NCBI GenBank assembly: GCA_963836355.1
Contig: CAWIJO010000028.1
Location: forward strand, 1-64,000
DNA length: 64,000 nt
Direction of reading: 5' to 3'
From: Palsa-506 sp963836355
GTDB taxonomy: Bacteria; Actinomycetota; Actinomycetes; Streptosporangiales; Streptosporangiaceae
Part shown: piece after piece, positions 1-8,747 of the stretch
Layout of the letters: the number at the start of each line of letters is the position of its first letter
How positions within the stretch are numbered: position 1 is the stretch's first letter
Position numbers and translations under genes: made by a program
Notes under the pieces: model-generated
The model's database searches: none
What the model was told of the DNA's origin: nothing
Seen by the model: only the letters and a program-made list of their open reading frames with translations

Positions 1-499
1 TCGATCTGCGCTGGGTAGATGTCTGTATCGCCGCGTGGATGTTCATTTTCCGTGACAGCCAACTGCCTGGCTTGATCGCTGTCACCGGCACGATCGAAGG
101 CCAGCATGTTCACGATGCTGTCGGCGCCAGGACAAAGATTCCAGCCCGTTCTCTTACCGGTGGCGACGGATGTTCACAGGAGAGCCTGAACAACAGGGCG
201 GGTCACGGCGGTTTAGGCCCCGCAGTTCCATGGCCCGGTCACCGCAGATCGCCCGGCGAAATCGGCTGGCCAGACTTGGGCACGTATTGGGCACAGCCGC
301 CTGCCCTTCCGGGCTGCCAGCGAGCCGTGCCGCGCAAGACATCACCGGCGTCAGTCGAGAGTGTGCAGGTCAGCGGTCATTTCTGCCAGCGGCGGCAAGA
401 TCACGGCTGAGTCGGCGCAGCCGGGTCGGCGGTTCCGCAAACCGCTCCCACAGCCGGCCGCCAAGATCGCGCTTCACCATGCCTGACCTGGGATTTTGC
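1..499. other. Window edge, no confident gene
   Basis: No convincing complete gene is visible here. On the minus strand an open frame starts at an ATG at 107 and runs off the window edge (about 35 codons). Its third-position GC is lower than that of the neighbouring genes, so it may be a partial foreign gene or chance. Plus-strand open frames in this stretch run into the tRNA and look non-coding. Confidence 0.3.
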
Positions 500-584
500 T
501 GGTGGCAGGTGTTGGGTTCGAACCAACGTAGGCTAAGCCGACGGTTTTACAGACCGCTCCCTTTGGCCGCTCGGGCAACCTGCC
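500..584 (-). tRNA. tRNA-Tyr (GTA anticodon)
   Basis: Read on the minus strand this is an 85-nt type II tRNA. It has a 7-bp acceptor stem (GGCAGGT with ACCTGCC), a long variable arm, the T-loop GGTTCGAACC, and an anticodon loop reading CTGTAAA, which gives anticodon GTA for tyrosine. The 3' CCA is encoded in the DNA after discriminator A. No intron is present. Confidence 0.93.
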
Positions 585-938
585 GTGCGCCGCCTTGCCA
601 GACGGCACAGTGAAGAATAGCGGAAACAGCACCCAGCACGGCACGCGGAGCCCGACCGATCAGCCCGCCAAGCACCTCGGCAGCGTCTGGCGAACCAGCA
701 GGAAACTCCTGCCGCGCCGCTGCCAGGGAGCCTAGGCCCACCCACCCCCCGGCGGGCTGCCCGCGGTGGGCGAGTCCCGCGGTGGGCGAGTCCCGGGCTG
801 GCCTCCTCCGTGGGCCGGCCTCTACCCTGGCTGGCTTGTTTGCCGGGTTCGCCACTTTCTTAACGTGGGCCACTTTTCATCACGCTGGTAACTGTGGCAT
901 GGACCGCTTCCCGGTTGGTCTGGCTGGCCGAGAGCCGT

Positions 939-1221
939 TTCCATGATCACGGAGGATCCGGCATGCCGGAGGGTGTCATCGCTAGTCCGAGACGGCCGAC
1001 CCGGGCTGGCCACGGCCGCCGGCTGACCATCGAACGGGCAGTCCGGCCCTGCGCCGCCACAACAGCGCCACCGCCACAACAGCGCCACCGCCACAACAGC
1101 CCCACTGTCACAACAGCCCCACTGTCACAACGGCCCAACCGCCACCACACCCGGCGAGCGCGCTTCATGATCACGAAAGATTCGTGCTCCAGAACCCTCC
1201 GGATCATCCGTGATCATGGAC
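939..1221. repeat. Dispersed TGATCA-centred inverted repeats
   Basis: The sequence at 939-960 (TCCATGATCACGGAGGATCC) reappears inverted at 1201-1221 with about one difference. A looser third copy lies at 1164-1183. Each contains the self-complementary core TGATCA. A similar core, CGTGATCATG, is found at about 20103. This arrangement resembles REP-type palindromic elements, but no function is shown. Confidence 0.45.
1059..1135. repeat. 17-bp tandem repeat array
   Basis: Four consecutive 17-bp units occur: two copies of ACAACAGCGCCACCGCC, two copies of ACAACAGCCCCACTGTC, then a partial fifth. The paired variants suggest stepwise duplication. The array is outside any gene. Confidence 0.75.
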
Positions 1222-1478
1222 GGCGCCCCGTCTCGCGACGGCGGTGGCACCATCCGCGCGGTGCGAGCGATTCCGTGCTGGTGACCGCCGCCATACCCGA
1301 GGACCAGCCCAGTCCCGCTCCACCGGGCTCATCAGGGCGAGCGCACGCGCCGCCCCGTCCCGCACCGGCGAGCAGCCGCCCGGCTTCACCCGGCAAGCAC
1401 CGGCCACTCACCGCCTGCCACACGCCGCCTGCCACACCCACCGAGGCCGACCACGCTGCACCCACTAACCTGGGACCC

Positions 1479-1973
1479 GTGGCCTCGGAATCATCGTTCG
1501 ACATCGTGTCGAAAATCAACCGCCAGGAAGTCGACAACGCGCTGAACCAGGCAGCCAAGGAGATCGGCACCCGTTTCGATTTTCGTGGCGTGGGCGCATC
1601 CATAACCTGGTCAGGCGACCACGCTGTGGAGATAGTGGCCAACAGCGAGGAACGTGCCAGCGCCGTGCTCGATGTCTTCAGGGACAAGCTGGTCAGGCGC
1701 TCGGTCTCGCTCAAGGTCCTCGACCCCGCCGAGCCCAGGCCATCCGGCAAGGAGTACCGGCTGTCCGTCGCCCTCAAGGAGGGCATCTCCCAGGACGACG
1801 CGCGCAAGCTCTCGAAGATCATCAGGGACGAGGGGCCGAAGGGCATCCGCGCCCAGGTCCAGGGCGAGGAACTGCGCGTATCCGCCAAGAAGAAGGACGA
1901 CCTGCAGCAGGTGATCAGCCTGCTCAAGGGCAAGGAATTCGACTTCGCACTGCAGTTCGTCAACTACCGCTGA
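1479..1973 (+). CDS. yajQ: YajQ family nucleotide-binding protein
   Basis: This encodes a 164-residue protein of the YajQ/DUF520 family, whose usual length is about 163. The N-terminus SFDIVSKINRQEVDNA and the C-terminus EFDFALQFVNYR are hallmarks. The fold is two ferredoxin-like domains that bind nucleotides, and some members bind cyclic di-GMP. I chose the GTG at 1479 because homology begins there and the frame upstream is non-coding. There is no Shine-Dalgarno sequence. A TANNNT box (TAACCT, 1466-1471) sits 7 bases before the GTG, so a leaderless mRNA is plausible. The biological role in actinomycetes is uncertain. Confidence 0.92.
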   Translation: MASESSFDIVSKINRQEVDNALNQAAKEIGTRFDFRGVGASITWSGDHAVEIVANSEERASAVLDVFRDKLVRRSVSLKVLDPAEPRPSGKEYRLSVALKEGISQDDARKLSKIIRDEGPKGIRAQVQGEELRVSAKKKDDLQQVISLLKGKEFDFALQFVNYR

Positions 1974-2130
1974 CAACGTCGCGCCAGCGAGCTGGGCGGC
2001 GCTCAGAAGCCGTCGGCTGTCTCTTCGCGAGCGTCAGCAAGACCAGCTAAAACGGATCGTCCGTAACCAGTGCCGCCCGGCAGCCGCCAGTGCCGGCCGG
2101 GCCGGAGAAGGAGCCACGCGCCGGCCGGCG

Positions 2131-2784
2131 CTACGAGGCCACCGTGCTGTACTGGCACTGGTCGGCGATGTCGCCCGGCTGCCGAAGGTCGGCGGCCGTG
2201 CCCTGGCAGGCGACCAGTGCCGCCGCGAGCTCGATACAGGCTTGCGCCAGGTCCAGGTCCTTGGCATGCTCAGCGCACCGGCCGCCGGGGAAGTTCTGGC
2301 AATCCCAGCAGCCGATGGACTCGGCACCGGACTCACGGTAGGCGGCGGCGTCAGCGAGCGCGCCGAGCACGATCTCGAACTGCTGCCCGCTGAGCGCGGC
2401 CTCGGCGCGGCCGGCCAGCCGGGCTCGCCACAGCAGCGAGACCACCGACGCGGCGTTCCGCTTGTCCCATTTGACCAGCCTGGCCAGGAACTGCCGGTCC
2501 CGGCTGCTGAGCGCGGCGCCGGCCAGCGCGGTATCCAGCGCGTCGCGCACGCTGGCGCGGCGAGACTCTGCACCCTGCCGCGGCACCTGGTCAGCCGGGG
2601 AACTCGCGGGTGACTCGGCTGATGGCCCCTCAGCCGACCCGGCCGCCGACGTCGTCACCGCCGACCTGCCCATTGACCTGCCTTCCTGCGTCGCCGCAGG
2701 CTCGGTCGCCGACCCGCCGGGATCGGCTGCCCGCTGCCTCGGCATCGCGTCGGCCGCGGGATCTTTCGCTGGATGATTGCCCAT
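2131..2784 (-). CDS. Hypothetical protein with Cys cluster
   Basis: This encodes 217 residues that I do not recognise. Residues 1 to about 80 are low-complexity Ala/Ser/Pro/Gly. From about residue 80 the protein looks helical and folded, with a C-terminal segment containing CWDC followed by GGRCAEH, which could bind a metal. It has no signal peptide or membrane segment. The ATG at 2784 is preceded by GGGGAGG at good spacing. A plausible promoter (TTAGAG, 17 bp, TATGAA) lies upstream, with the palindrome TGCGATCGCA in its spacer. The function is unknown. Confidence 0.7.
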   Translation of the reverse strand: MGNHPAKDPAADAMPRQRAADPGGSATEPAATQEGRSMGRSAVTTSAAGSAEGPSAESPASSPADQVPRQGAESRRASVRDALDTALAGAALSSRDRQFLARLVKWDKRNAASVVSLLWRARLAGRAEAALSGQQFEIVLGALADAAAYRESGAESIGCWDCQNFPGGRCAEHAKDLDLAQACIELAAALVACQGTAADLRQPGDIADQCQYSTVAS

Positions 2785-3299
2785 ACGCGCGCAGCCTCCC
2801 CGTCAGCGCGACGGCACTTCATAATGCGATCGCACTAACACTCTAAGTGAGGGTACCCGAGTCGGACAAAACAGAAACTGCTGACGGCGCACGTTCGCCG
2901 GAGCCCTGCTCGGAGCCCTCAGCCCGGCCAGCCCGGCCAGCCCGGCCAGCCCGGCCAGCCCGGCCAGCCCGGCCAGCCCGGCCAGCCCGCCCCGGTACCG
3001 TTATGAACCATGGCGTCCTGAACTGCGTCTTATTACAGAGAGAACGCGCCTCAGCAGCGTGTTGTCATAGAATCGCGCTATGTTATCCCCGGGGGGCATG
3101 GCTGGCAGATTGGCGGGCAACGAAACAGCCCGGCCGCCTGGAGCCGCAAGGATCAGACCGACAGCGACGTGATGTAGGTAAGATGCACTCGCCCTAACTT
3201 CACGCCCCCGGCCGCAGGCCGGTACTGAGTACTGAAAGGACGCACGCCGTCACCGTGTCACGTAGCCCGGCCGCGGCGCGTGGAGGAGGTCCTCCCACT
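2785..3299. other. Intergenic region before korA
   Basis: This 515-bp gap separates the divergent hypothetical gene and korA. It contains the palindrome TGCGATCGCA (2825-2834) near the hypothetical gene's promoter, a 9-bp repeat array (2920-2988), and a possible korA -10 element (TAAGAT, about 3179-3184). I see no further gene. An earlier in-frame GTG at 3255 could extend korA, but I prefer 3300. Confidence 0.4.
2920..2988. repeat. 9-bp tandem repeat (CAGCCCGGC)
   Basis: More than seven near-perfect head-to-tail copies of the 9-mer CAGCCCGGC lie in the gap before korA. Being a multiple of three, it would encode a Pro/Ala-rich peptide if translated, but the surrounding frames do not look coding. 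Confidence 0.8.
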
Positions 3300-5168
3300 G
3301 TGACCAAGCACGTCCAGCAACGTGATCGTGTCATCATCAGGTTTGCCGGGGACTCGGGTGACGGCATGCAACTCGCCGGTGACCGGTTTACCCAGGAGAC
3401 GGCGTCGTTCGGCAACGACCTGTCCACCCTGCCGAACTTCCCCGCCGAGATCCGCGCCCCTGCGGGCACCCTGCCCGGGGTGTCGAGCTTCCAGCTGCAT
3501 TTCGCCGACCACGACATCCTGACCCCGGGCGATGCCCCGGACGTGCTGGTGGCGATGAACCCGGCGGCGCTCAAGGCCAACATCGGCGACCTGCCGCGGG
3601 GCGCGGACATCATCGCCAACACCGATGAGTTCACCAAGCGGAACCTGACCAAGGTCGGTTACGCGGAGAACCCGCTCGAAGACGGGTCACTGTCCGCCTA
3701 CCAGCTGCACGCGCTGCCGATCACGTCGGTTACCGTCAAGGCGCTGGAAAGCTTCGAGGTTTCCAGGAAGGAGGCCGAGCGGGCCAAGAACATGTTCGCG
3801 CTCGGCCTGCTGTCCTGGCTGTACAACCGGACGACCGAGGGCACGATGAAGTTCCTCGAGTCCAAGTTCGCGACCAAGCCGCAGATCATGCAGGCGAACA
3901 AGGCAGCCTTCCAGGCCGGCTGGAACTACGGCGAGACAACCGAGGCGTTCTCGGTCCAGTACGAGGTCAAGCCGGCCATCCTGGCGCCCGGCACCTACCG
4001 GAACATCACCGGCAACGCGGCCCTGTCCTACGGGCTGGTGGCCGCTTCCCGCCGGTCCGGCCTGCCGCTGTTCCTCGGCTCGTACCCGATCACCCCGGCC
4101 TCCGACATCCTGCACGAGCTGTCCAAGCACAAGCGGTTCGGTGTCCGGACGTTCCAGGCCGAGGACGAGATCGGCGGCGTCGGGGCAGCGCTCGGCGCGG
4201 CCTTCGGCGGTGCGCTCGGCGTCACTACCACGTCCGGCCCCGGCATGTGCCTCAAGGCTGAGACGATTGGCCTCGCGGCCTCGGTCGAGCTGCCGCTGAT
4301 CGTCTGCGATATCCAGCGGGCCGGACCGTCGACCGGCATGCCGACCAAGACCGAGCAGACCGACCTGCTGATGGCCCTGTACGGCCGGAACGGCGAGTCG
4401 CCGGTGGCGGTAGTGGCCCCGGCCACGCCGTCGGACTGCTTCGACACCGCCATCGAGGCCGTCCGGATCGCGGTCAAGTACCGCACGCCGGTGATCATCT
4501 TGTCGGACGGCTACCTGGCGAACGGCTCGGAGCCGTGGCGGATCCCGCAGGTCGCTGACCTGCCACGGCTGCGTGATGACTTCTCCTTTGCCAGCCCGGG
4601 CGACTGGTGCGACACCGAAGGCAAGATCGAGTTCCTGCCGTTCCAGCGCGATCCGCGCACCCTCGCCCGGCCATGGGCGATCCCGGGCATGCCCGGCCTG
4701 GAGCACCGGATCGGCGGGATCGAGAAGGCCGACGTGACCGGCACGATCTCCTACGACCCGGACAACCACGACCGGATGGTCCGGCTCCGTCAGGCGAAAA
4801 TCGACGGGATCGCGGCCGACATCGGCCTGCTCGAGGTCGACGACCCGGACGGCCAGGCCAAGGTGCTTGTCCTCGGCTGGGGCTCCACTTTCGGCTCCAT
4901 CGGTGCCGCGGTCCGCCGGATCCGGCTCGCTGGCGGCTCGATCGCCCAGGCGCACCTGCGGCACCTGTCCCCGTTCCCGGCCAACCTCGGCGAGGTACTG
5001 CGCGCTTACGACAAGGTGCTTGTCCCGGAGATCAACCTCGGACAGCTGGCGCTCGTCCTGCGCGGGCGGTTCCTGGTCGACGTGATCTCCTACAACCGGG
5101 TGCGCGGGCTGCCGTTCCGCGCGGCCGAGCTAGCCGGCGTCATCCAGGATGTGATCTCGAATGTCTGA
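3300..5168 (+). CDS. korA: 2-oxoacid:ferredoxin oxidoreductase, alpha subunit
   Basis: This is a 622-residue alpha subunit of a 2-oxoacid:ferredoxin oxidoreductase, most like actinobacterial KorA, which converts 2-oxoglutarate to succinyl-CoA with reduction of ferredoxin. The N-terminal gamma-type domain carries GDSGDGMQLAGDRFT (about residues 17-31). The thiamine-pyrimidine domain follows, with GSYPITPASDILHELSK (about 259) and QAEDEIGGVGAALGAA. I chose the GTG at 3300 because GGAGGAGG lies just upstream. The 3' end overlaps korB by 8 bases, indicating coupled translation. Pyruvate or another oxoacid cannot be excluded as substrate. Confidence 0.92.
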   Translation: MTKHVQQRDRVIIRFAGDSGDGMQLAGDRFTQETASFGNDLSTLPNFPAEIRAPAGTLPGVSSFQLHFADHDILTPGDAPDVLVAMNPAALKANIGDLPRGADIIANTDEFTKRNLTKVGYAENPLEDGSLSAYQLHALPITSVTVKALESFEVSRKEAERAKNMFALGLLSWLYNRTTEGTMKFLESKFATKPQIMQANKAAFQAGWNYGETTEAFSVQYEVKPAILAPGTYRNITGNAALSYGLVAASRRSGLPLFLGSYPITPASDILHELSKHKRFGVRTFQAEDEIGGVGAALGAAFGGALGVTTTSGPGMCLKAETIGLAASVELPLIVCDIQRAGPSTGMPTKTEQTDLLMALYGRNGESPVAVVAPATPSDCFDTAIEAVRIAVKYRTPVIILSDGYLANGSEPWRIPQVADLPRLRDDFSFASPGDWCDTEGKIEFLPFQRDPRTLARPWAIPGMPGLEHRIGGIEKADVTGTISYDPDNHDRMVRLRQAKIDGIAADIGLLEVDDPDGQAKVLVLGWGSTFGSIGAAVRRIRLAGGSIAQAHLRHLSPFPANLGEVLRAYDKVLVPEINLGQLALVLRGRFLVDVISYNRVRGLPFRAAELAGVIQDVISNV

Positions 5169-6252
5169 CCAGCGCGGCGGCCCCGCTGACGGTGCCGACG
5201 CCAATGGCATGCACCGTCCGGTCTCGTTGACCCTGGTGCCCAAGGCCGCAGAAAAGCAGTCGACCAAGGAGTTCAAGTCCGATCAGGAAGTCCGATGGTG
5301 CCCGGGCTGCGGCGACTACGCGATCCTGGCCGCGTTCCAGGCGTTCCTGCCGGAACTCGAGGTGCCGAGGGAGAATCTGGTCATCGTCTCCGGCATCGGC
5401 TGCTCGTCCCGGCTTCCTTACTACGTGAACAGCTACGGCATGCACTCGATTCACGGCCGGGCGCCCGCCATCGCCACCGGGCTGGCCGCGTCCCGCCCTG
5501 ACCTGTCGGTCTGGGTGATCACCGGGGACGGCGACGCGCTGTCCATCGGCGGCAACCACCTGATTCACTCCCTGCGGCGCAATGTCAACGTCAAGATCCT
5601 GCTGTTCAATAACCGGATCTACGGCCTGACCAAGGGCCAGTACTCGCCGACCTCGGAGCAGGGCAAGGTCACCAAGTCGACTCCATTCGGCTCGCTGGAC
5701 ACCCCGTTCAACCCGGTATCACTGGCGCTCGGCGCCGAGGCGAGCTTCGTCGCGCGGACAATCGACTCCGACCGCAAGCACCTCACCGGCGTGCTTCGCG
5801 CCGCCGCGGACCATCGCGGCGCCGCGTTCATCGAGATCTACCAGAACTGCCCGATCTTCAACGATGACGCGTTCGCCCCGGTCACCGACGCCGCCTCCAG
5901 GGACGACCGGCTGATCAGGCTGGAGCACGGCGAGCCGGTGCGGTTCGGGGCCGCCCGGGACCAGGGACTGCGGTTCGGCAAATACGGCTCGCTGGAGGCA
6001 GTTGACGCGGCGGGCGAGGCTGCCGGGCTGCTGGTGCACGACAAGCAGGTGCCCGACCCGTCCTACGCGTTCGCGCTGTCCCGGCTGGACACGGCGAACT
6101 TCGCGCACTCCCCGATCGGGATCTTCCGGCAGGTGCCGAGGCCGTCCTATGACGACCTGATGGCAGGCCAGATCGAGACCGAGCGGCAGCGCAAGGGTCA
6201 TGGTGATCTCGCCGCCCTGCTGGCCGGCGGCGATACCTGGCAGGTCAGCTGA
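5161..6252 (+). CDS. korB: 2-oxoacid:ferredoxin oxidoreductase, beta subunit
   Basis: This is a 363-residue beta subunit that binds thiamine diphosphate and an iron-sulfur cluster and pairs with KorA. WCPGCGDY (residues 46-53) supplies two cluster cysteines. SGIGCSSRLPYY supplies another. GDGDALSIGGNH (about 121) followed by NNRIYG is the metal/ThDP-binding motif. The ATG overlaps the korA stop. Together the pair gives the cell a ferredoxin-linked route at the oxoglutarate step of the TCA cycle. Confidence 0.93.
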   Translation: MSDQRGGPADGADANGMHRPVSLTLVPKAAEKQSTKEFKSDQEVRWCPGCGDYAILAAFQAFLPELEVPRENLVIVSGIGCSSRLPYYVNSYGMHSIHGRAPAIATGLAASRPDLSVWVITGDGDALSIGGNHLIHSLRRNVNVKILLFNNRIYGLTKGQYSPTSEQGKVTKSTPFGSLDTPFNPVSLALGAEASFVARTIDSDRKHLTGVLRAAADHRGAAFIEIYQNCPIFNDDAFAPVTDAASRDDRLIRLEHGEPVRFGAARDQGLRFGKYGSLEAVDAAGEAAGLLVHDKQVPDPSYAFALSRLDTANFAHSPIGIFRQVPRPSYDDLMAGQIETERQRKGHGDLAALLAGGDTWQVS

Positions 6253-6281
6253 GGCTGGCAGCAGCAAGCCTGGAGGCAGGC

Positions 6282-7046
6282 GTGGCCGTTCGGGTGGAGC
6301 AAGACGGGCCGGTCACCACGGTCATCCTGGACCGCCCGGAGCGGCGCAACGCGGTCGACGGGCCGACAGCCGCCGCGCTGGCCGCCGCCTTCCGCGCCTT
6401 CGACGCCGACCCGGGCGCGCATGCGGCCGTGCTGTACGGCGCGGGCGGTAACTTCTGCGCCGGCGCCGACCTCAAGGCGGTCGGCGGCCCGGACGGCAAC
6501 CGGGCCGAGCCAGGCGGCGACGGCCCGATGGGGCCCACCAGGCTGCGGCTGTCGAAGCCCGTCATCGCGGCCATCTCCGGGTTCGCCGTGGCCGGCGGCC
6601 TCGAGCTCGCCCTCTGGTGTGACCTGCGGGTCGCCGAGGAAGGCGCCGTCTTCGGCGTGTTCTGCCGACGCTGGGGCGTTCCGCTGATCGACGGCGGCAC
6701 CGTCCGCCTGCCGCAGATCATCGGGCTCGGCCGGGCGCTTGACCTGATCCTGACCGGGCGCGCCGTGCCGGCTGCGGAAGCCGCCCAGCTTGGCCTGGTC
6801 AGCCGGGTGGTACCGGACGGCGGCGCCCGCCCGGCCGCGGAGCAGCTCGCCCGCGAGATATCCGCGTTCCCGCAGGCCTGCCTGCGCAATGACCGGCTGT
6901 CCGCGCTGGAAAGCACCGGATCTGAAACGGGATCCGCGATGGCCAATGAGTTCCGCCGCGGAATGGCCACGCTGGCCGCTGCCGAAGCCACCGACGGCGT
7001 GGCCCGGTTCCAGGCCGGGGCGGGCCGCGGCGGCGCATTTCCCTGA
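6282..7046 (+). CDS. Enoyl-CoA hydratase/isomerase family protein
   Basis: This is a 254-residue crotonase-fold protein acting on acyl-CoA thioesters in the cytosol. The oxyanion-hole regions are visible as GGNFCAGADLKAV (about residue 55) and AISGFAVAGGLELALWCDLR (about 95). The usual catalytic glutamate pair is not evident: the aligned stretch reads FGVFCRRWGVPLIDGGT, so the exact chemistry (hydratase, isomerase or other) is unclear. The GTG start has GGAGG seven bases upstream. It lies 29 bp after korB and may be co-transcribed. Confidence 0.85.
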   Translation: MAVRVEQDGPVTTVILDRPERRNAVDGPTAAALAAAFRAFDADPGAHAAVLYGAGGNFCAGADLKAVGGPDGNRAEPGGDGPMGPTRLRLSKPVIAAISGFAVAGGLELALWCDLRVAEEGAVFGVFCRRWGVPLIDGGTVRLPQIIGLGRALDLILTGRAVPAAEAAQLGLVSRVVPDGGARPAAEQLAREISAFPQACLRNDRLSALESTGSETGSAMANEFRRGMATLAAAEATDGVARFQAGAGRGGAFP

Positions 7047-7197
7047 AATTCCCGTTATCACCCGCCGGACTAGCCTGCCGACCTGGCCTGGCAGGTTGCG
7101 GCCAGTGCCAATCGGGGCACGAATCACCGTGCGGAAACGCCCGCCGGGACCGGCGCCAGCCAGGCAGCAGGCCGGCCGGGCCGCGTACGGGGGAATC

Positions 7198-7746
7198 ATG
7201 ACAGGACGCACGGGCAAGACCAGGAACATCGTGCTCGTCTGGCTGGTCTGGCCGCTCATCACGCTTGGCATTTACCACCTGGTCTGGTGGTACAAGATCA
7301 ATCGGGAGGCCCGCGACTTCGACGCCCGGATAGAGGTAAACCCGGTGCTGTCGGTACTAGCGGTGTCCATCGGCGCATTGATCATCGTCCCGCCGTTTGT
7401 GTCGATTTACCGCACCGGCGAGCGGATTGCCCAGATGCAGGAAGCCGCCGGCCTGGAGCGGAGCTGCAACGGCGTGCTCGGCATCCTCGGCGCGTTCGTG
7501 GTCAGCCTGCAGAGCCTGTATTACCAGTACGAGCTGAACCGGATCTGGGCGCAACTCGGCAGCCCCGAGGAAGGCACCACAATCACCTTGCCCGGGGCGC
7601 CCGCGCAGCCGGGCCAGGAAGCGCCGCAGCCGGGCCAGGAAGCGCCGCAGCCGGGCCAGGAAGCGCCGCAGCCGGGCCAGGAAGCGCCGCAGCCGGGCCA
7701 GGAAGCGCCGCAGCCGGGCGAGGAAGCGCCGCAGCCGGGCCAGTGA
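7198..7746 (+). CDS. DUF4234-like membrane protein with repeat tail
   Basis: This encodes 182 residues. The N-terminal part (about 1-125) has hydrophobic segments beginning NIVLVWLVWPLITLGIYHLV and the pattern WWYKINREARDF, typical of DUF4234-type small membrane proteins. A further membrane segment follows near residue 55 and another near 95. The C-terminus is a Pro/Gln/Glu-rich tail of seven 7-residue units (APQPGQE). The ATG at 7198 follows GGGGGAAT. Function is unknown. Confidence 0.75.
   Translation: MTGRTGKTRNIVLVWLVWPLITLGIYHLVWWYKINREARDFDARIEVNPVLSVLAVSIGALIIVPPFVSIYRTGERIAQMQEAAGLERSCNGVLGILGAFVVSLQSLYYQYELNRIWAQLGSPEEGTTITLPGAPAQPGQEAPQPGQEAPQPGQEAPQPGQEAPQPGQEAPQPGEEAPQPGQ
7605..7746 (+). 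repeat. 21-bp coding minisatellite
   Basis: About seven tandem 21-bp units encode APQPGQE at the 3' end of the membrane protein gene. The inner copies are almost identical at DNA level, and one unit has GEE instead of GQE. Near identity, including third positions, suggests recent expansion, and copy number may vary between strains. Confidence 0.9.
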
Positions 7747-7902
7747 CCTCCGCCGCAGGGGATCCCGGGCTGCCATCGTGACCAGGGCCGCCGCCTGGCC
7801 GGCACGCCCGGCCCCGCCGACCGGTTCGGCCGGGCCGGCCGGGCCTGGCCGCCGGAAAGGCCAGCCCGTCCGCCGGGATGGGCCGTCTGCCAGGATGGGC
7901 GG

Positions 7903-8682
7903 GTGACCGTCAAGGACGCTGCCCGGCTGCCCGCCCGTACCTGGCCGCCGGCGGCACGGGCCGCGGACGAGGCGCGCCGGGCGTTCCCTGACTGGCGATT
8001 CGCGCCGAACATCGGCAATAGCCCCGGGATATACGAGATCGAGAACAGGGCACTGGCCGGGGCTGGCCACGTTATAAATGCAATGCATAAGCTCGCGCCG
8101 TGGACCGGCCGGACCATCGTTGACCTCGGCTGCGGAACGGGATTCTGGCTCAGCAAGTACGCCGGCGAAGCCGGCCGGGTCATTGGCATCGAGCCCGATC
8201 CGGCGCTGCGGGCGAAAGCCGCGGCCGCAGCGGCTGCGCGGCCCGGCGTCGAAGTCGTGGCAGGCTCGGCCGAGCACCTGGGACTCCCGGCAGCCTCGGT
8301 CGACGTGGTGCACGCCAGGTTCGCCTACTTCTTCCCGCCGAACGGCGACAAGGGCCTCACCGCGGTGCTGCGGGCGCTGCGCCCGGGCGGTGCGCTCGTG
8401 GTGGTCGACAACGACTACCGGTGGGGCGAGTTCGCCAAGCTGCTGGACGCGTCCTCATCCGAAGGCGGGCGGAAGAAGGCCGACCTGACCGACGCCTGGT
8501 GGCGTGACCGCGGCGCGATCCGCCGTGAGGTGCACTCGGGCTGGGCCTTCGAGCGCCGGGCTGACCTCGAGGCGGTACTGCGGATCGAGTTTCCGGCGCG
8601 CGTCGCTGACGGCTGGCTGGCCAGGCATCCGGTCGCGACCAGCATCAGCTATGGCTACGTGCTGTTCGCCGTCACCGCGTGA
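7903..8682 (+). CDS. Class I SAM-dependent methyltransferase
   Basis: This is a 259-residue methyltransferase with the Rossmann motif I VDLGCGTGFWL (about residues 71-81), the acidic motif II GIEPDP, and motif LRALRPGGALVVVDND. The substrate is not predictable. The C-terminal part is Trp/Arg rich with no membrane segment. The GTG start at 7903 follows GGATGGGCG. It converges with the MFS gene across a strong hairpin. Confidence 0.85.
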   Translation: MTVKDAARLPARTWPPAARAADEARRAFPDWRFAPNIGNSPGIYEIENRALAGAGHVINAMHKLAPWTGRTIVDLGCGTGFWLSKYAGEAGRVIGIEPDPALRAKAAAAAAARPGVEVVAGSAEHLGLPAASVDVVHARFAYFFPPNGDKGLTAVLRALRPGGALVVVDNDYRWGEFAKLLDASSSEGGRKKADLTDAWWRDRGAIRREVHSGWAFERRADLEAVLRIEFPARVADGWLARHPVATSISYGYVLFAVTA

Positions 8683-8703
8683 CCGGCCGCCCGCGCTGCC
8701 GGT

Positions 8704-8743
8704 GCTCGCCGGGCCGGGCAGTAATCGCCCCGGCCCGGCGAGC
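8704..8743. terminator. Bidirectional hairpin terminator
   Basis: A perfect 15-bp inverted repeat, GCTCGCCGGGCCGGG (8704-8718) with CCCGGCCCGGCGAGC (8729-8743), has a 10-nt loop and lies exactly between two convergent genes. There is no U-tract, as is common in high-GC actinomycetes. Confidence 0.8.
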
Positions 8744-8747
8744 CGCG

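Larger units (their letters stand above)
585..1478. other. Non-coding stretch rich in repeats
   Basis: No gene is supported in this 0.9-kb stretch. It holds a 16-bp perfect direct repeat (761-776 and 777-792), a 17-bp tandem array (1059-1135) and three copies of a TCATGATCACG-type element (939-960, 1164-1183, 1201-1221), the last one inverted. Codon position bias typical of real genes is absent in all frames until the yajQ start. Confidence 0.5.

Noticed and set aside
500..584. tRNA-Tyr as an integration site for a mobile element
   Set aside because: No integrase and no direct repeat of the tRNA 3' end was seen in the window.
170..613. Plus-strand open frame of 147 codons across the tRNA
   Set aside because: It reads through the tRNA-Tyr gene on the opposite strand and has no family resemblance or codon bias; it is a chance frame.
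1059..1135. Possible CRISPR array
   Set aside because: The units are adjacent 17-mers with no unique spacers. No cas genes are present in the window.
894..1478. N-terminal extension of yajQ by 195 codons
   Set aside because: The extended part covers tandem and inverted repeats, is low-complexity, and the family length is matched exactly by the GTG at 1479.
3687..4964. Long minus-strand open frame opposite korA (425 codons)
   Set aside because: Such antisense frames are normal in high-GC DNA. The protein is Arg/Gly/Asp-rich with no motif, while korA on the other strand is certain.
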